Assembly (NCBI RefSeq): GCF_000813825.1
Contig: NZ_JWTA01000001.1
Location: forward strand, 310,001-374,000
Direction: 5' to 3'
DNA from: Chryseobacterium taiwanense
Lineage (GTDB): Bacteria; Bacteroidota; Bacteroidia; Flavobacteriales; Weeksellaceae
DNA: 64,000 bases
Shown: piece after piece, positions 42,218 through 51,100 of the stretch
Position numbering within the stretch: position 1 is the first letter of the stretch
How the letters are laid out: every line of letters begins with the position of its first letter
Program-made: the position numbers and the translations under genes
The notes under the pieces: generated by a model
What the model was told of the DNA's origin: nothing
Seen by the model: only the letters and a program-made list of their open reading frames with translations
Databases searched by the model: none

Positions 42218-44812
42218 TTATTGTTCAGCAGGTCTGAAAACCAAACCTGTTTCCTCGAAATAATCTAAAGTGATTCTGTCACCATCATTCACCGTTCCTG
42301 CAAGGATTTCTCGAGATAATTTATTGAGAACTTCCTGTTGAATCACTCTCTTCAATGGTCTTGCTCCGAAAGCAGGATCATACCCTTTATTCATCAGATA
42401 ATCTACAGCATCCTGAGTTGCGGTCATGATGATATTGCGTTTTGCTAACATCTCATTGAATCCTCTCAACTGATACGTAACAATTTTTCCGATTTCTTTT
42501 TTTCTTAAAGGCTGGAACAGTACAATTTCATCAATTCTGTTTAAGAATTCAGGGCGTAATGTCTGTTTCAATAGATCAAAGACTTCATCCTTTGTTTTAT
42601 CAACAATTTCATCCTGATTTTCATCCGTAATGTTTTCAAAATTCTCCTGAATCAGGTGTGAGCCTAAATTCGAGGTCATAATGATAATCGAGTTTTTGAA
42701 ATTCACAACTCTACCTTTGTTATCTGTCAAACGACCGTCATCCAAAACCTGTAATAAGGTGTTGAAAACATCCGGATGTGCTTTTTCAATTTCATCCAAA
42801 AGCACTACAGAATAAGGTCTTCTTCTCACGGCTTCTGTCAACTGACCTCCTTCATCATATCCTACGTATCCAGGAGGCGCACCAACCAATCTCGAAACTG
42901 AATGACGCTCCTGATATTCACTCATATCAATTCTCGTCATATTGTTTTCGTCATCGAATAAAAACTCTGCTAATGCTTTTGCTAGCTCAGTTTTTCCGAC
43001 TCCGGTTGTTCCCAAGAATAAAAACGAACCGATTGGTTTTTTATCGTCACTTAATCCTGCTCTGTTTCTTCTAATTGCGTCTGCAACAGCAGTAATCGCC
43101 TCGTCTTGTCCTACAACTCTGTGATGAAGTTCAGTTTCAAGACTTAATAATTTTTCTCTTTCGGATTGCAATAGTTTCGTAACAGGAATTCCTGTCCATT
43201 TTGCAATCACTTCAGAGATATTATCAGAAGTTACTTCTTCTTTTATGAGTTCATTCTGATGATTTTGCATCTCCAGTTCCAGTTTCTGCAAAGCATCTTC
43301 TTTCTCTTTTATTTTTCCGTACTGAATTTCAGCAACTTTTGCATAATCTCCTGCTCTTGAAGCTCTTTCTGCTTCCAGTTTCAGAGATTCTATATCTTTT
43401 TTAATCTGCGTTAAATCCTCAGATTTTTGTTTTTCTTTCAGCCATTTAGCATTAATTTCATTTCTTTCCTCAGAAATTTTCGAAATATCTTCTTTTAAAT
43501 GGTCAATTTTCGTTTGATTTCCTTCTCTTGAAATCGCTGCCAATTCAATTTCCATCTGCATCAACCTTCTGTCCAGAACGTCAAGCTCTTCAGGTTTTGA
43601 ATTGATTTCCATTCTCAACTTAGCAGAAGCTTCATCAATTAAATCAATTGCTTTGTCTGGTAAAAATCGGTCTGAAATGTATCGTTGAGACATTTCTACC
43701 GCAGCAATAATTGCTTCATCTTTAATTCTTACTTTGTGATGAGCTTCATATTTATCTTTAATTCCACGAAGAATGGAGATTGCCGATTCAGTATCCGGTT
43801 CTTCCACCATTACTTTCTGGAAACGTCTTTCCAACGCTTTGTCTTTTTCAAAATATTTTTGATATTCATTCAAAGTGGTTGCACCGATCGCTCTTAATTC
43901 TCCTCTTGCTAAAGCAGGTTTCAAAATGTTTGCAGCATCCATTGCTCCTTCACCACCTCCGGCTCCAACCAATGTGTGGATTTCGTCGATGAAAAGAATA
44001 ATTTGTCCGTCTGATTTAATCACTTCATTTACCACAGATTTTAAACGCTCTTCAAACTCACCCTTATATTTTGCACCGGCGATCAAAGCTCCCATGTCTA
44101 ATGAATACAAAGTTTTATCCATCAGATTTTCTGGAATATCTCCACTGATAATTCTGTGGGCAATTCCTTCAGCGATCGCGGTTTTACCAACTCCGGGTTC
44201 TCCAATTAAGATCGGGTTGTTTTTTGTTCTTCTCGAAAGAATTTGTAAAACCCTTCTGATTTCTTCATCACGTCCGATTACAGGGTCAAGTTTCCCTTCC
44301 GCGGCTAATTCATTGAAGTTTTTAGCATATTTATTTAAGGATTGATACGTCTCTTCTGAACTTGCAGAAGTAGCTTTGCTTCCTTTTCTTAATTCTTTAA
44401 TTCCACCTTCTAAAAGGTTTTTCGTAACGCCCATATCTTTCAGCATCTTCGAAACCTCTGAATTGGTTTCCAATAATGAAAGCCATAAATGTTCGATGGT
44501 TACGAATTCGTCACCCATTTTTTTAGCGATGTTGGGAGCATCAAGCAAAACTTTGTTTGCTGATTGTGATAGATAAATATTTCCTCCCTGTACTTTCGGA
44601 AGTTTTTCTAAATTTTCACGATTGCGCTCTCTTACCAAAGTAGCATCTGCTTCAGATTTTTTCAATAAGAAAGGCGATATATTTTCATCTACCTGGAAAA
44701 TTCCTTCCAATAAATGTTGAGGTTCAATTTGTTGGTTGCCAAATTCCATTGCCACTTGTTGTGCTGCTTGAATGGCCTCTTGTGATTTTACTGTATATTG
44801 GTTTAAGTTCAT
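42218..44812 (-). CDS. clpB: ATP-dependent disaggregase ClpB
   Basis: 864 residues, full length. An N-terminal Clp_N domain is followed by NBD1 with Walker A GEPGVGKTAIAEG and Walker B ILFIDEIHTLVGAGG. A coiled-coil middle domain at about 400-530 separates ClpB from ClpA/ClpC. NBD2 has GTTGVGKTELAKALAEF and VVLLDEIEKAHPDVF. It rescues aggregated proteins with DnaK. It is a lone gene; no classical heat-shock element was identified upstream. Confidence 0.97.
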   Translation of the reverse strand: MNLNQYTVKSQEAIQAAQQVAMEFGNQQIEPQHLLEGIFQVDENISPFLLKKSEADATLVRERNRENLEKLPKVQGGNIYLSQSANKVLLDAPNIAKKMGDEFVTIEHLWLSLLETNSEVSKMLKDMGVTKNLLEGGIKELRKGSKATSASSEETYQSLNKYAKNFNELAAEGKLDPVIGRDEEIRRVLQILSRRTKNNPILIGEPGVGKTAIAEGIAHRIISGDIPENLMDKTLYSLDMGALIAGAKYKGEFEERLKSVVNEVIKSDGQIILFIDEIHTLVGAGGGEGAMDAANILKPALARGELRAIGATTLNEYQKYFEKDKALERRFQKVMVEEPDTESAISILRGIKDKYEAHHKVRIKDEAIIAAVEMSQRYISDRFLPDKAIDLIDEASAKLRMEINSKPEELDVLDRRLMQMEIELAAISREGNQTKIDHLKEDISKISEERNEINAKWLKEKQKSEDLTQIKKDIESLKLEAERASRAGDYAKVAEIQYGKIKEKEDALQKLELEMQNHQNELIKEEVTSDNISEVIAKWTGIPVTKLLQSEREKLLSLETELHHRVVGQDEAITAVADAIRRNRAGLSDDKKPIGSFLFLGTTGVGKTELAKALAEFLFDDENNMTRIDMSEYQERHSVSRLVGAPPGYVGYDEGGQLTEAVRRRPYSVVLLDEIEKAHPDVFNTLLQVLDDGRLTDNKGRVVNFKNSIIIMTSNLGSHLIQENFENITDENQDEIVDKTKDEVFDLLKQTLRPEFLNRIDEIVLFQPLRKKEIGKIVTYQLRGFNEMLAKRNIIMTATQDAVDYLMNKGYDPAFGARPLKRVIQQEVLNKLSREILAGTVNDGDRITLDYFEETGLVFRPAEQ

Positions 44813-44853
44813 ATTTGTATATTTTTGATTCTTTACTTTTTAGTTTTCATTAT

Positions 44854-44944
44854 TAGATTGTAGACATCAGATTTCAGACCATAAGAGTCAAATGAATGTT
44901 AATTTTTTGATCCGATTTTCTAATTTCTGATGTCCTCAATCTTA
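44854..44944. repeat. Imperfect inverted repeat (GACATCAGA family)
   Basis: The left arm AGATTGTAGACATCAGATTT is matched by the complement of the right arm (TAATTTCTGATGTCCTCAAT), with a loop of about 40 bases. It is probably another dispersed palindrome. Confidence 0.55.
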
Positions 44945-45179
44945 TTTAATCATTTAATTCGGTTACGTTATCGCAAAAAGTGTTCAATTGTTGAATTTTT
45001 AAAAATATTGGACAAAATTTCCGAATTGTGTATTTTTAATGAATGTTGAAAAGACATTTTTTCCGATTCTTTGAGTTTTGAATAAAAATTATCGGTAGAA
45101 CAGTCAGTTTTGAGTTAAATTATAAAGCTATGATAAGGCAAAATCTCTCTTAATTCATAGCGATTTGTTAATGAGATTA

Positions 45180-45238
45180 AGATTCCCCTCCTTTGGAGGG
45201 GTGGCGAAAATTCAAAGAATTTTTGACGGGGTGGTTTA
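45180..45238. repeat. Dispersed repeat with CCCCTCCTTTGGAGGGG hairpin
   Basis: A GC-rich hairpin (CCCCTCC-TTT-GGAGGGG) is followed by GGCGAAAATTC and GAATTTTTGACGGGG. It is unlike the flanking DNA and resembles a widely dispersed flavobacterial intergenic repeat (from memory, not searched). Confidence 0.6.
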
Positions 45239-45315
45239 AAAAGAAGTATTAAAGTGAGTTCCCATTAATAGTAAAAATCATCCCTTCAAAATCAAGATAT
45301 TAAAATCAAAATAAT

Positions 45316-45323
45316 TACTTTTG
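45316..45323 (+). promoter_or_regulatory. -7 box for TetR gene (TACTTTTG)
   Basis: Perfect TAnnTTTG, 11 bases upstream of the ATG, implying a very short leader. Confidence 0.5.
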
Positions 45324-45334
45324 CGTTTTACCAG

Positions 45335-45916
45335 ATGGAGCTTAAAGAAAAACAAAAGAAAATATTAGACGTTGCTGTAGAACTTTTTAAAGAAAAAGGC
45401 TATATGGGCAGTTCTGTGAGGGATTTGGCAACAAAACTTAATATTAAGGCTGCATCTTTATATGCGCATATTCGTTCAAAAGAAGAAATTCTGGAATGGA
45501 TTTGTTTTGGAATAGCCCAAGAGTTTTTTGATGAGCTTCAAGAAGTAAAAAATACCAACATTCCACCTAAAGAAAAACTGAATCTCTTTATTGATAAGCA
45601 TTTATCGGTTGTTTTGAAAAACCGTGATGTTACTCATATTTACTCCAATGAATGGAAACATTTGGAAGAAAGATTACCCGAGTTTGTAGAACTAAGAAAA
45701 AATTATCAGCAGGAAGTTGAAAACTTAATTTCTGAAATTTACAACGCTGAAAACTGGGAACTTAAATCTTCGGCTTTTACAACAAGATTTATTCTTCATA
45801 CCCTAAACAATTCTTATTTCTGGTTTAAACGAAACATTGAATCTGGTTCTGAAATTACAGATGAAATAAGAGATAAAATCCTTTTTGGATTGTTGGGAAA
45901 TCAGAAGAATAGTTAA
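45335..45916 (+). CDS. TetR family regulator, PaaR-like
   Basis: 193 residues. The N-terminal HTH (about 10-55) reads KKILDVAVELFKEKGYMGSS, VRDLATKLNIKAASLYAHI and RSKEEIL. The C-terminal ligand domain is TetR_C-like. It lies directly upstream of paaK in the same direction, and a palindrome (CTAACAAATGTTAG) overlaps the paaK promoter region. This fits PaaR, a TetR repressor of paa genes released by phenylacetyl-CoA in Thermus. The assignment rests on context plus the operator match. Confidence 0.82.
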   Translation: MELKEKQKKILDVAVELFKEKGYMGSSVRDLATKLNIKAASLYAHIRSKEEILEWICFGIAQEFFDELQEVKNTNIPPKEKLNLFIDKHLSVVLKNRDVTHIYSNEWKHLEERLPEFVELRKNYQQEVENLISEIYNAENWELKSSAFTTRFILHTLNNSYFWFKRNIESGSEITDEIRDKILFGLLGNQKNS

Positions 45917-45950
45917 TTTATCTTATTCAAAACAAAGATTTCCAGAGCAT

Positions 45951-46039
45951 TTGTCATTCCGTAGGAATCTCGACAACTACAACAAAAATTTTGTTTAGAT
46001 TCCATGCTTCACTTCGTTTCGCTCTGAATGACAAACTTT
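45951..46039. repeat. Dispersed inverted repeat, GTCATTCTGA family (variant copy)
   Basis: The left end TTGTCATTCCGTAGGAATCT and the right end AGATTCCATGCTTC ... CTGAATGACAA are inverted relative to each other. It is related to the element at 20391-20472. Confidence 0.7.
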
Positions 46040-46230
46040 GTGGTTAGTTACTATGCATCAAATTATTATTTCGGCGGTGGAGAAATCTATATTTAAGATG
46101 TTAAAAGTAAATTCTTTACTCTACTTTGTTTAGAATAATGAAACCAGTATAAAACCAACCTGAATCTTAATCTCAACCTTTATCCTAGTTATTTAGAATC
46201 ATTCAAAATATGATAAAAATCATAAAAATC

Positions 46231-46276
46231 TTTGTCAACTTCCAAAATCTTTTTAATTTTACCTAACAAATGTTAG
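46231..46276 (+). promoter_or_regulatory. paaK promoter with PaaR-like operator
   Basis: TTTG at 46231-46234, 19 bases, then TAATTTTA at 46254-46261 is close to the Bacteroidetes -33/-7 promoter. The perfect inverted repeat CTAACA-AA-TGTTAG (46263-46276) lies at the expected start of transcription, 12 bases before the ATG, where a bound repressor would block initiation. Confidence 0.65.
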
Positions 46277-46288
46277 TTAGTTAAAGGT

Positions 46289-47605
46289 ATGGATTTTTCA
46301 GTTGAATATTTAAAGCTCGACCAATTGAGAGGGCTTCAATCTGAGCGATTGGCTAAATTGGTAGACTATCTTGGAGAGAAGTCGGAATTTTATAAAAGAA
46401 AATTTAATGAATCAGGAATATCTCTACAAGATATAAGGTCGATTGAGGATATTACGAAACTTCCGATTACTTACAAACAGGATTTGAGAGATAATTATCC
46501 GTTCGGATTATTTACCGTTCCAAAGAATGAATTGCAAAGAATTCACTGTTCAAGCGGAACTACAGGAAAACCGACAGTTGTTGGATATACAAAAGAAGAT
46601 GTTGATTTATTCAGTGAAGTAGTAGCAAGATCTTTGAATGCTGCGGGAGCAAAACCGGGAATGCAGTTGCACAACGCTTACGGTTACGGAATTTTTACGG
46701 GTGGACTTGGACTTCATTACGGAGCCGAAAAATTAGGAATGAGCGTTCTCCCGATTTCAGGAGGAATGACAGCGAGACAGGTCGATTTAATTATGGATTT
46801 TAAACCGGAAGTAATTTGCTGTTCTCCTTCTTATGCACTAACAATAGCTGATGAATTTGCAAAACGTGGAGTTTCTGCAGATGAAATCAGTTTAAAATAT
46901 GCTGTTTTAGGTTCTGAACCATGGACAGAAATTATCAGAGAACATATTGAAGAAAGATTAGGAGTTCACGCTACCAATATTTATGGGTTGAGTGAAATTA
47001 TCGGACCAGGTGTTTCGATGGAAGATTTTGAGGAAAAAGGAGGAGCTTACATTTGGGAAGATCACTTTTATCCAGAAATTTTAGATCCGATTACCAAAGA
47101 ACCGGTTCCTTTTGGAGAAGAAGGTGTTTTGGTGATTACAACATTAACGAAAAAAGCAATGCCGCTTTTACGTTATTGGACAAATGATATTACAAGTCTT
47201 TATTACGACGAAAATGCCAAGAGAACCATGGTGAAAATGAGACCCATTCTTGGAAGAGCCGATGATATGCTGATTGTAAGAGGAGTGAATGTGTATCCAA
47301 GTCAGATTGAAGAAGCGTTTTCTCATGTGGAAGGAGTGGTTCCAAACTATTATTTAACACCGATTGAAAAAGAACAGATGTGTGTTGCGCTGGATATTGA
47401 TGTTGAAATAGATGATGAATTGATAGCTTCAAAAAATTTAAATCAAAATACCGATGATTATGCTATTTTTGTCGGAAACTTTGGAAAAAACATCGAAAAC
47501 GAAATTAAAAAAAGGGTAGGAATCACTACAAAAGTGAAAATTCATGCTCAAGACAGTCTTCCGAAATGTGAAGGCGGAAAAATTAACAGAATACTTAAAA
47601 AATAA
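46289..47605 (+). CDS. paaK: Phenylacetate-CoA ligase
   Basis: 438 residues. The adenylate-forming enzyme motif is HCSSGTTGKPTVVGYT (about 90-105), and YGLSEIIGPGVS is the A5-like motif. The C-terminal lid has GRADDMLIVRGVNVYPSQIE and CEGGKINRILKK with the catalytic Lys. It activates phenylacetate to phenylacetyl-CoA with ATP, the entry step of the pathway. It is the first gene of the paa operon, 1 codon boundary from paaE with no spacer. Confidence 0.96.
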   Translation: MDFSVEYLKLDQLRGLQSERLAKLVDYLGEKSEFYKRKFNESGISLQDIRSIEDITKLPITYKQDLRDNYPFGLFTVPKNELQRIHCSSGTTGKPTVVGYTKEDVDLFSEVVARSLNAAGAKPGMQLHNAYGYGIFTGGLGLHYGAEKLGMSVLPISGGMTARQVDLIMDFKPEVICCSPSYALTIADEFAKRGVSADEISLKYAVLGSEPWTEIIREHIEERLGVHATNIYGLSEIIGPGVSMEDFEEKGGAYIWEDHFYPEILDPITKEPVPFGEEGVLVITTLTKKAMPLLRYWTNDITSLYYDENAKRTMVKMRPILGRADDMLIVRGVNVYPSQIEEAFSHVEGVVPNYYLTPIEKEQMCVALDIDVEIDDELIASKNLNQNTDDYAIFVGNFGKNIENEIKKRVGITTKVKIHAQDSLPKCEGGKINRILKK

Positions 47606-48691
47606 ATGAATTCATTTTATAAACTTAAAACTGTAAAAGTTCAGAAAGATACCAGCGATGCAGTAAATGTAGCCGTTGAAATTCCTGAAGAGCTGAAAGA
47701 TAAATTCAGGTTCAAGCAGGGGCAGTATCTTAATTTCCGAATGATGATCAACGGAAACGAAGAGAGACGTTCTTATTCTATCTGCAATGCACCAAGTGAA
47801 AAAAGCAACACGCTGGAAGTATTGGTGAAATTGTTAGAAAACGGAAAGGTTTCCGGGTATTTCAACGAGCATCTTCATATGGATGAAATTCTTGAAGTAA
47901 TGCCTCCAATGGGTGGTTTTAATACCTCTTACCACCCGACAAACGTAAAAACGTATATCGGTTTGGCAGCAGGAAGCGGAATTTCTCCGGTATTGTCAAA
48001 TATTAAAGAAAGTCTTTATCAGGAACCAAATTCAAATGCTTATTTGTTTTACAGCAACAGAAGCATGAATCATGTAATGAAAAAGGCTGAAATCGATAAA
48101 TTGGTTGAGCAGTTCAACGGAAGACTGAAAGTTGTTTATTTGGTAAGCCGTGAACAGCATGAAGATCCGATTTTTGAAGGAAGAATTTCTCCTGAAAAAT
48201 TAGATCAGTTGTTCGAAAGATATGCAGATATCGATGTTAAAGAATCTACATTCTTTATTTGCGGACCTTCGGAAATGATCAAAGGGATTGCAGACTATCT
48301 AAAGAAAGATAAAAAAGTACCGGCAATTCAGGTTTTATTTGAATACTTCACGGCTCCTGACGAAGAAAATACGGAGGAGATGAGTGATGAATTTAAAGCC
48401 ATTGCCAACATCGAAAGTATGGTAACAGTAATCATTGATGATGATGAATATTCGTTCCACTTGAATTCAAAAAAAGAGAGTATCTTAGATAAAGCATTGA
48501 AAGACAATCTTCCTGTGCCTTTCGCATGTAAAGGAGGAGTTTGTTGTACGTGTAAAGCCGAGGTTTTAGAAGGTGAAGTTTTCATGGAAAAAAACTATGC
48601 GCTTACCGAAGAAGAAGTAGCCAGAGGCTTCGTTCTTACTTGTCAATGTCACCCGACAACGAATGTGGTGATGCTTAATTATGATGTTTAA
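47606..48691 (+). CDS. paaE: Phenylacetyl-CoA epoxidase reductase subunit
   Basis: 361 residues. It has an FAD-binding ferredoxin-reductase domain (RRSYSICNAPSE, AGSGISPVLSNI), an NAD domain ending in FICGPSEMI, and a C-terminal 2Fe-2S ferredoxin domain with CKGGVCCTC plus a fourth Cys in TCQCHP. It passes electrons from NADPH to the PaaA diiron centre. It starts directly after the paaK stop. A palindromic spacer separates it from paaA. Confidence 0.95.
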   Translation: MNSFYKLKTVKVQKDTSDAVNVAVEIPEELKDKFRFKQGQYLNFRMMINGNEERRSYSICNAPSEKSNTLEVLVKLLENGKVSGYFNEHLHMDEILEVMPPMGGFNTSYHPTNVKTYIGLAAGSGISPVLSNIKESLYQEPNSNAYLFYSNRSMNHVMKKAEIDKLVEQFNGRLKVVYLVSREQHEDPIFEGRISPEKLDQLFERYADIDVKESTFFICGPSEMIKGIADYLKKDKKVPAIQVLFEYFTAPDEENTEEMSDEFKAIANIESMVTVIIDDDEYSFHLNSKKESILDKALKDNLPVPFACKGGVCCTCKAEVLEGEVFMEKNYALTEEEVARGFVLTCQCHPTTNVVMLNYDV

Positions 48692-48694
48692 GAC

Positions 48695-48797
48695 AATTTG
48701 AAAATGTGCTAATTTTGAAATTTGAAAATGGGTAACTGCTTATTTTCAAGTTCACAGATTAATTTTCAAATTAACTAATTCTCAAATTTTCAAATTT
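48695..48797. repeat. paa palindromic spacer 1 (paaE-paaA)
   Basis: Left arm 48695-48730 (AATTTGAAAATGTGC, AAATTTGAAAATG) and right arm about 48758-48797 (ATTTTCAAATTAAC, CTCAAATTTTCAAATTT) are imperfect inverted repeats. The element starts 4 bases after the paaE stop and ends 6 bases before the paaA ATG. Confidence 0.85.
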
Positions 48798-48803
48798 AAA
48801 AAG

Positions 48804-49742
48804 ATGGATTTAGAAAAATTTGTACAGTACGTACACGACGAAAATAAAGTAGAACCAAAAGATGTAATGCCGGATGATTACAGAAAGCTATTGGTTCGTC
48901 AGATTTCACAGCACGCACATTCTGAGATTGTTGGGATGTTGCCGGAAGCGAACTGGATTTCCAGAGCACCTTCATTGAGACGAAAAATGGCTCTTTTAGC
49001 TAAAGTTCAGGATGAAGCAGGTCATGGTTTATACCTTTATTCTGCAACGGAAACGTTAGGAAACGGAACCATCAGAGCGGATAGAGATGCGACTTACGAC
49101 GATATGTTGGAAGGAAAAGCAAAATATTCAAGTATCTTCAATTACCCAACTCTAAGTTGGGCAGATATCGGCGCAATCGGTTGGTTGGTTGATGGTGCGG
49201 CAATCATGAATCAGGTAATGTTGATGGGGAATTCTTACGGGCCTTATTCAAGAGCGATGGTGAAAATCTGTAAAGAAGAATCTTTCCACCAAAGACAAGG
49301 TTACGAAATTTTGATGGCACTTTGTCGTGGTACAAAACAACAGAAAGAAATGGCTCAAGCTTCGTTAAACCGTTTCTGGTGGCCGGCTTTGATGATGTTT
49401 GGTCCAAATGATGACAGCTCGCCAAACTCTAAAATCTCTATGAACTACAGAGTGAAAAGAGAAAGTAATGACAGTCTTCGTCAGAGATTTATCGATGTTA
49501 CTGTTTCTCAGGCTGAATTCTTAGGATTAACCGTTCCGGATAAAGATCTGAAATGGAATGAAGAAAGACAGCACTATGATTTCGGAGAACTTCCTTGGGA
49601 TGAGTTCATGGAAATCTTAAAAGGAAACGGTCCTGCCAACAAAAAGCGTATCGAAACCAAAAGAAAAGCTCAAAGAGAAAATTCTTGGGTAAAAGAAGCG
49701 GCAGCAGCTTTTGCAGAAAAACAACAAAAAGAAGTAATATAA
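48804..49742 (+). CDS. paaA: 1,2-phenylacetyl-CoA epoxidase, catalytic subunit A
   Basis: 312 residues, ferritin-like helical bundle. The diiron ligands are in [11 protein letters not shown] (ExxH, about 72-75) and [14 protein letters not shown] (ExxH, about 155-158). It catalyses ring 1,2-epoxidation of phenylacetyl-CoA as part of the PaaABCE complex. Length and composition are normal. Confidence 0.97.
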   Translation: MDLEKFVQYVHDENKVEPKDVMPDDYRKLLVRQISQHAHSEIVGMLPEANWISRAPSLRRKMALLAKVQDEAGHGLYLYSATETLGNGTIRADRDATYDDMLEGKAKYSSIFNYPTLSWADIGAIGWLVDGAAIMNQVMLMGNSYGPYSRAMVKICKEESFHQRQGYEILMALCRGTKQQKEMAQASLNRFWWPALMMFGPNDDSSPNSKISMNYRVKRESNDSLRQRFIDVTVSQAEFLGLTVPDKDLKWNEERQHYDFGELPWDEFMEILKGNGPANKKRIETKRKAQRENSWVKEAAAAFAEKQQKEVI

Positions 49743-49745
49743 AAT

Positions 49746-49848
49746 AATGAGTTAATTTGAAAATGTGATAATTTGAAAATGCCATTACTGTGTATTATTT
49801 TCAAATTGCCAAATTCTCAAATTGTCTAATTCTCAAATTTTCAAATTA
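49746..49848. repeat. paa palindromic spacer 2 (paaA-paaB)
   Basis: Left arm 49746-49781 (GTTAATTTGAAAATGTG, AATTTGAAAATG). Right arm about 49796-49848 has reiterated TCTCAAATT and TTTTCAAATT units. It spans nearly the whole gap and ends 4 bases before the paaB ATG. Confidence 0.85.
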
Positions 49849-49852
49849 AAAT

Positions 49853-50134
49853 ATGGCAAATTTAGATATGTGGGAAGTGTTTATTCAGACTAAACCGGGA
49901 TTATCTCACAAACACGTTGGAATTGTACAGGCACCAACAGCTGAAATGGCTTTGCAGAATGCAAGAGACGTTTATACAAGAAGAAAAGAAGGAACCTCTG
50001 TTTGGGTGGTTCCAAGTAAATATATCGTGACTTCGGAAGGAGTAGATAAAGAAGCATTCTTCGATCCGGCTGATGATAAATTGTACCGTCATCCGACGTT
50101 CTACGACATTCCAAACGACGTAAAAAATATGTAG
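49853..50134 (+). CDS. paaB: Phenylacetyl-CoA epoxidase subunit B
   Basis: 93 residues, typical PaaB length. Conserved WEVFIQTKPGLSHKHVG and ALQNARDVYTRRKEGTSVWV. It is a small structural subunit required for the PaaABCE complex. It lies between two palindromic spacers. Confidence 0.95.
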   Translation: MANLDMWEVFIQTKPGLSHKHVGIVQAPTAEMALQNARDVYTRRKEGTSVWVVPSKYIVTSEGVDKEAFFDPADDKLYRHPTFYDIPNDVKNM

Positions 50135-50141
50135 ATTAATT

Positions 50142-50247
50142 CAATTTGAAAATGAGTTAATGTGCTAATTTGAAAATGCCAATACGGTGTATTAATTTTC
50201 AAATTGCCTAATTCTCAAATTTTCAAATTGCCTAATTTTCAAATTAA
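50142..50247. repeat. paa palindromic spacer 3 (paaB-paaC)
   Basis: Left arm 50142-50178 and right arm about 50191-50247, with a centre (CCAATACGGTGTATTA) almost the same as spacer 2 (CCATTACTGTGTATTA). The right arm has three TTTTCAAATT-type units and ends 6 bases before the paaC ATG. Confidence 0.85.
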
Positions 50248-50253
50248 AAAATA

Positions 50254-51003
50254 ATGAACCCATTATATAATTATTTATTAAAACTAGCAGACGACAGTTT
50301 CATTATGGGACAGCGTTTGTCTGCGTGGTGCGGTGAAGGTCCTTATTTGGAGGAAGATATTGCATTAACGAATATCGCGTTGGATGAGCTTGGTCAGGCG
50401 AATAACTTTTACGTTTACGCTTCAAGAGTGATCGATAACGGAAAAAGTGAAGATGATATCGCATTTCTGAGATATGAACACGAATATGTAAATGCACACT
50501 GGACAGAACTACCGAATGAAGATTATGCTCAGACGATTTTAAAAGTCTATGTTTTTGCAGTGTATCAGAAATTGATGTACGAAGCATTATCAAATTCTAC
50601 AAACGAAGAGCTTTCTGCTATTGCTCAAAAATCTTTAAAAGAAGTAAGATATCACTATACTCACGCTGCTTCTTGGATGAAAATTTTCTCTCAGGGAACG
50701 GAAGAAAGTAAGTCTCGTTTAGAAAAAGCAATAGAAAATATTTGGGAATATACCAAAGGCTTATTCGCAAAAACAGAAGGAGAAGACGATTTGGTAGCTT
50801 TGAATATTGCTCCAAATACAGATGCTCTTTATGAAGAATTTGTTGCGATTACACAGAAAGATTTTGCAGGTTTCGGATTAGAATATCCTACGAATCCTTT
50901 TATGCAACCTAAATCAAGAACGGGATATCATACAGAATATTTCGGGTTCATCCTTTGTGAACTACAGTATATGCAGAGAGCGTATCCTGGTTGTACGTGG
51001 TAA
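50254..51003 (+). CDS. paaC: Phenylacetyl-CoA epoxidase subunit C
   Basis: 249 residues. A PaaA-like four-helix bundle lacking metal ligands; recognisable segments are DDSFIMGQRLSAWCGEGPYL, IALDELGQANNFY, FLRYEHEY and GRTGYHTEYFGFILCELQ-like C-terminus (RTGYHTEYFG). It is the structural partner of PaaA. Length is normal. Confidence 0.95.
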   Translation: MNPLYNYLLKLADDSFIMGQRLSAWCGEGPYLEEDIALTNIALDELGQANNFYVYASRVIDNGKSEDDIAFLRYEHEYVNAHWTELPNEDYAQTILKVYVFAVYQKLMYEALSNSTNEELSAIAQKSLKEVRYHYTHAASWMKIFSQGTEESKSRLEKAIENIWEYTKGLFAKTEGEDDLVALNIAPNTDALYEEFVAITQKDFAGFGLEYPTNPFMQPKSRTGYHTEYFGFILCELQYMQRAYPGCTW

Positions 51004-51009
51004 AATGCT

Positions 51010-51096
51010 AATGAGTTAATTTGAAAATGTGCTAATTTGAAAATGGCGAACTGCTTTTACATTTTCAAATTTTCAAATTTTTTAATTCTCAAATTA
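51010..51096. repeat. paa palindromic spacer 4 (paaC-paaD)
   Basis: Left arm 51010-51044 (GAGTTAATTTGAAAATGTGC, AATTTGAAAATGG), right arm 51059-51096 (CATTTTCAAATTTTCAAATT, CTCAAATTAA). The centre (GCGAACTGCTT) resembles that of spacer 1 (GGTAACTGCTT). It ends 4 bases before the paaD ATG. Confidence 0.85.
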
Positions 51097-51100
51097 ATCA

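Larger units (their letters stand above)
44813..45334. other. Gene-free divergent region with two repeat elements
   Basis: 522 bp between clpB and the TetR gene with no credible open frame. It holds an inverted repeat at 44854-44944, a dispersed hairpin repeat at 45180-45238 and a -7 box for tetR at 45316-45323. Confidence 0.6.
45917..46288. other. Gene-free interval with repeat element and paaK promoter
   Basis: 372 bp without a credible gene. It contains a GTCATTC-family element (45951-46039), a degenerate half copy near 46103-46143 and the paaK promoter/operator close to the right end. Confidence 0.65.

Noticed and set aside
43685..44345. Open frames antisense to clpB
   Set aside because: clpB is full length with every expected motif; the opposite-strand frames have no start context or domain.
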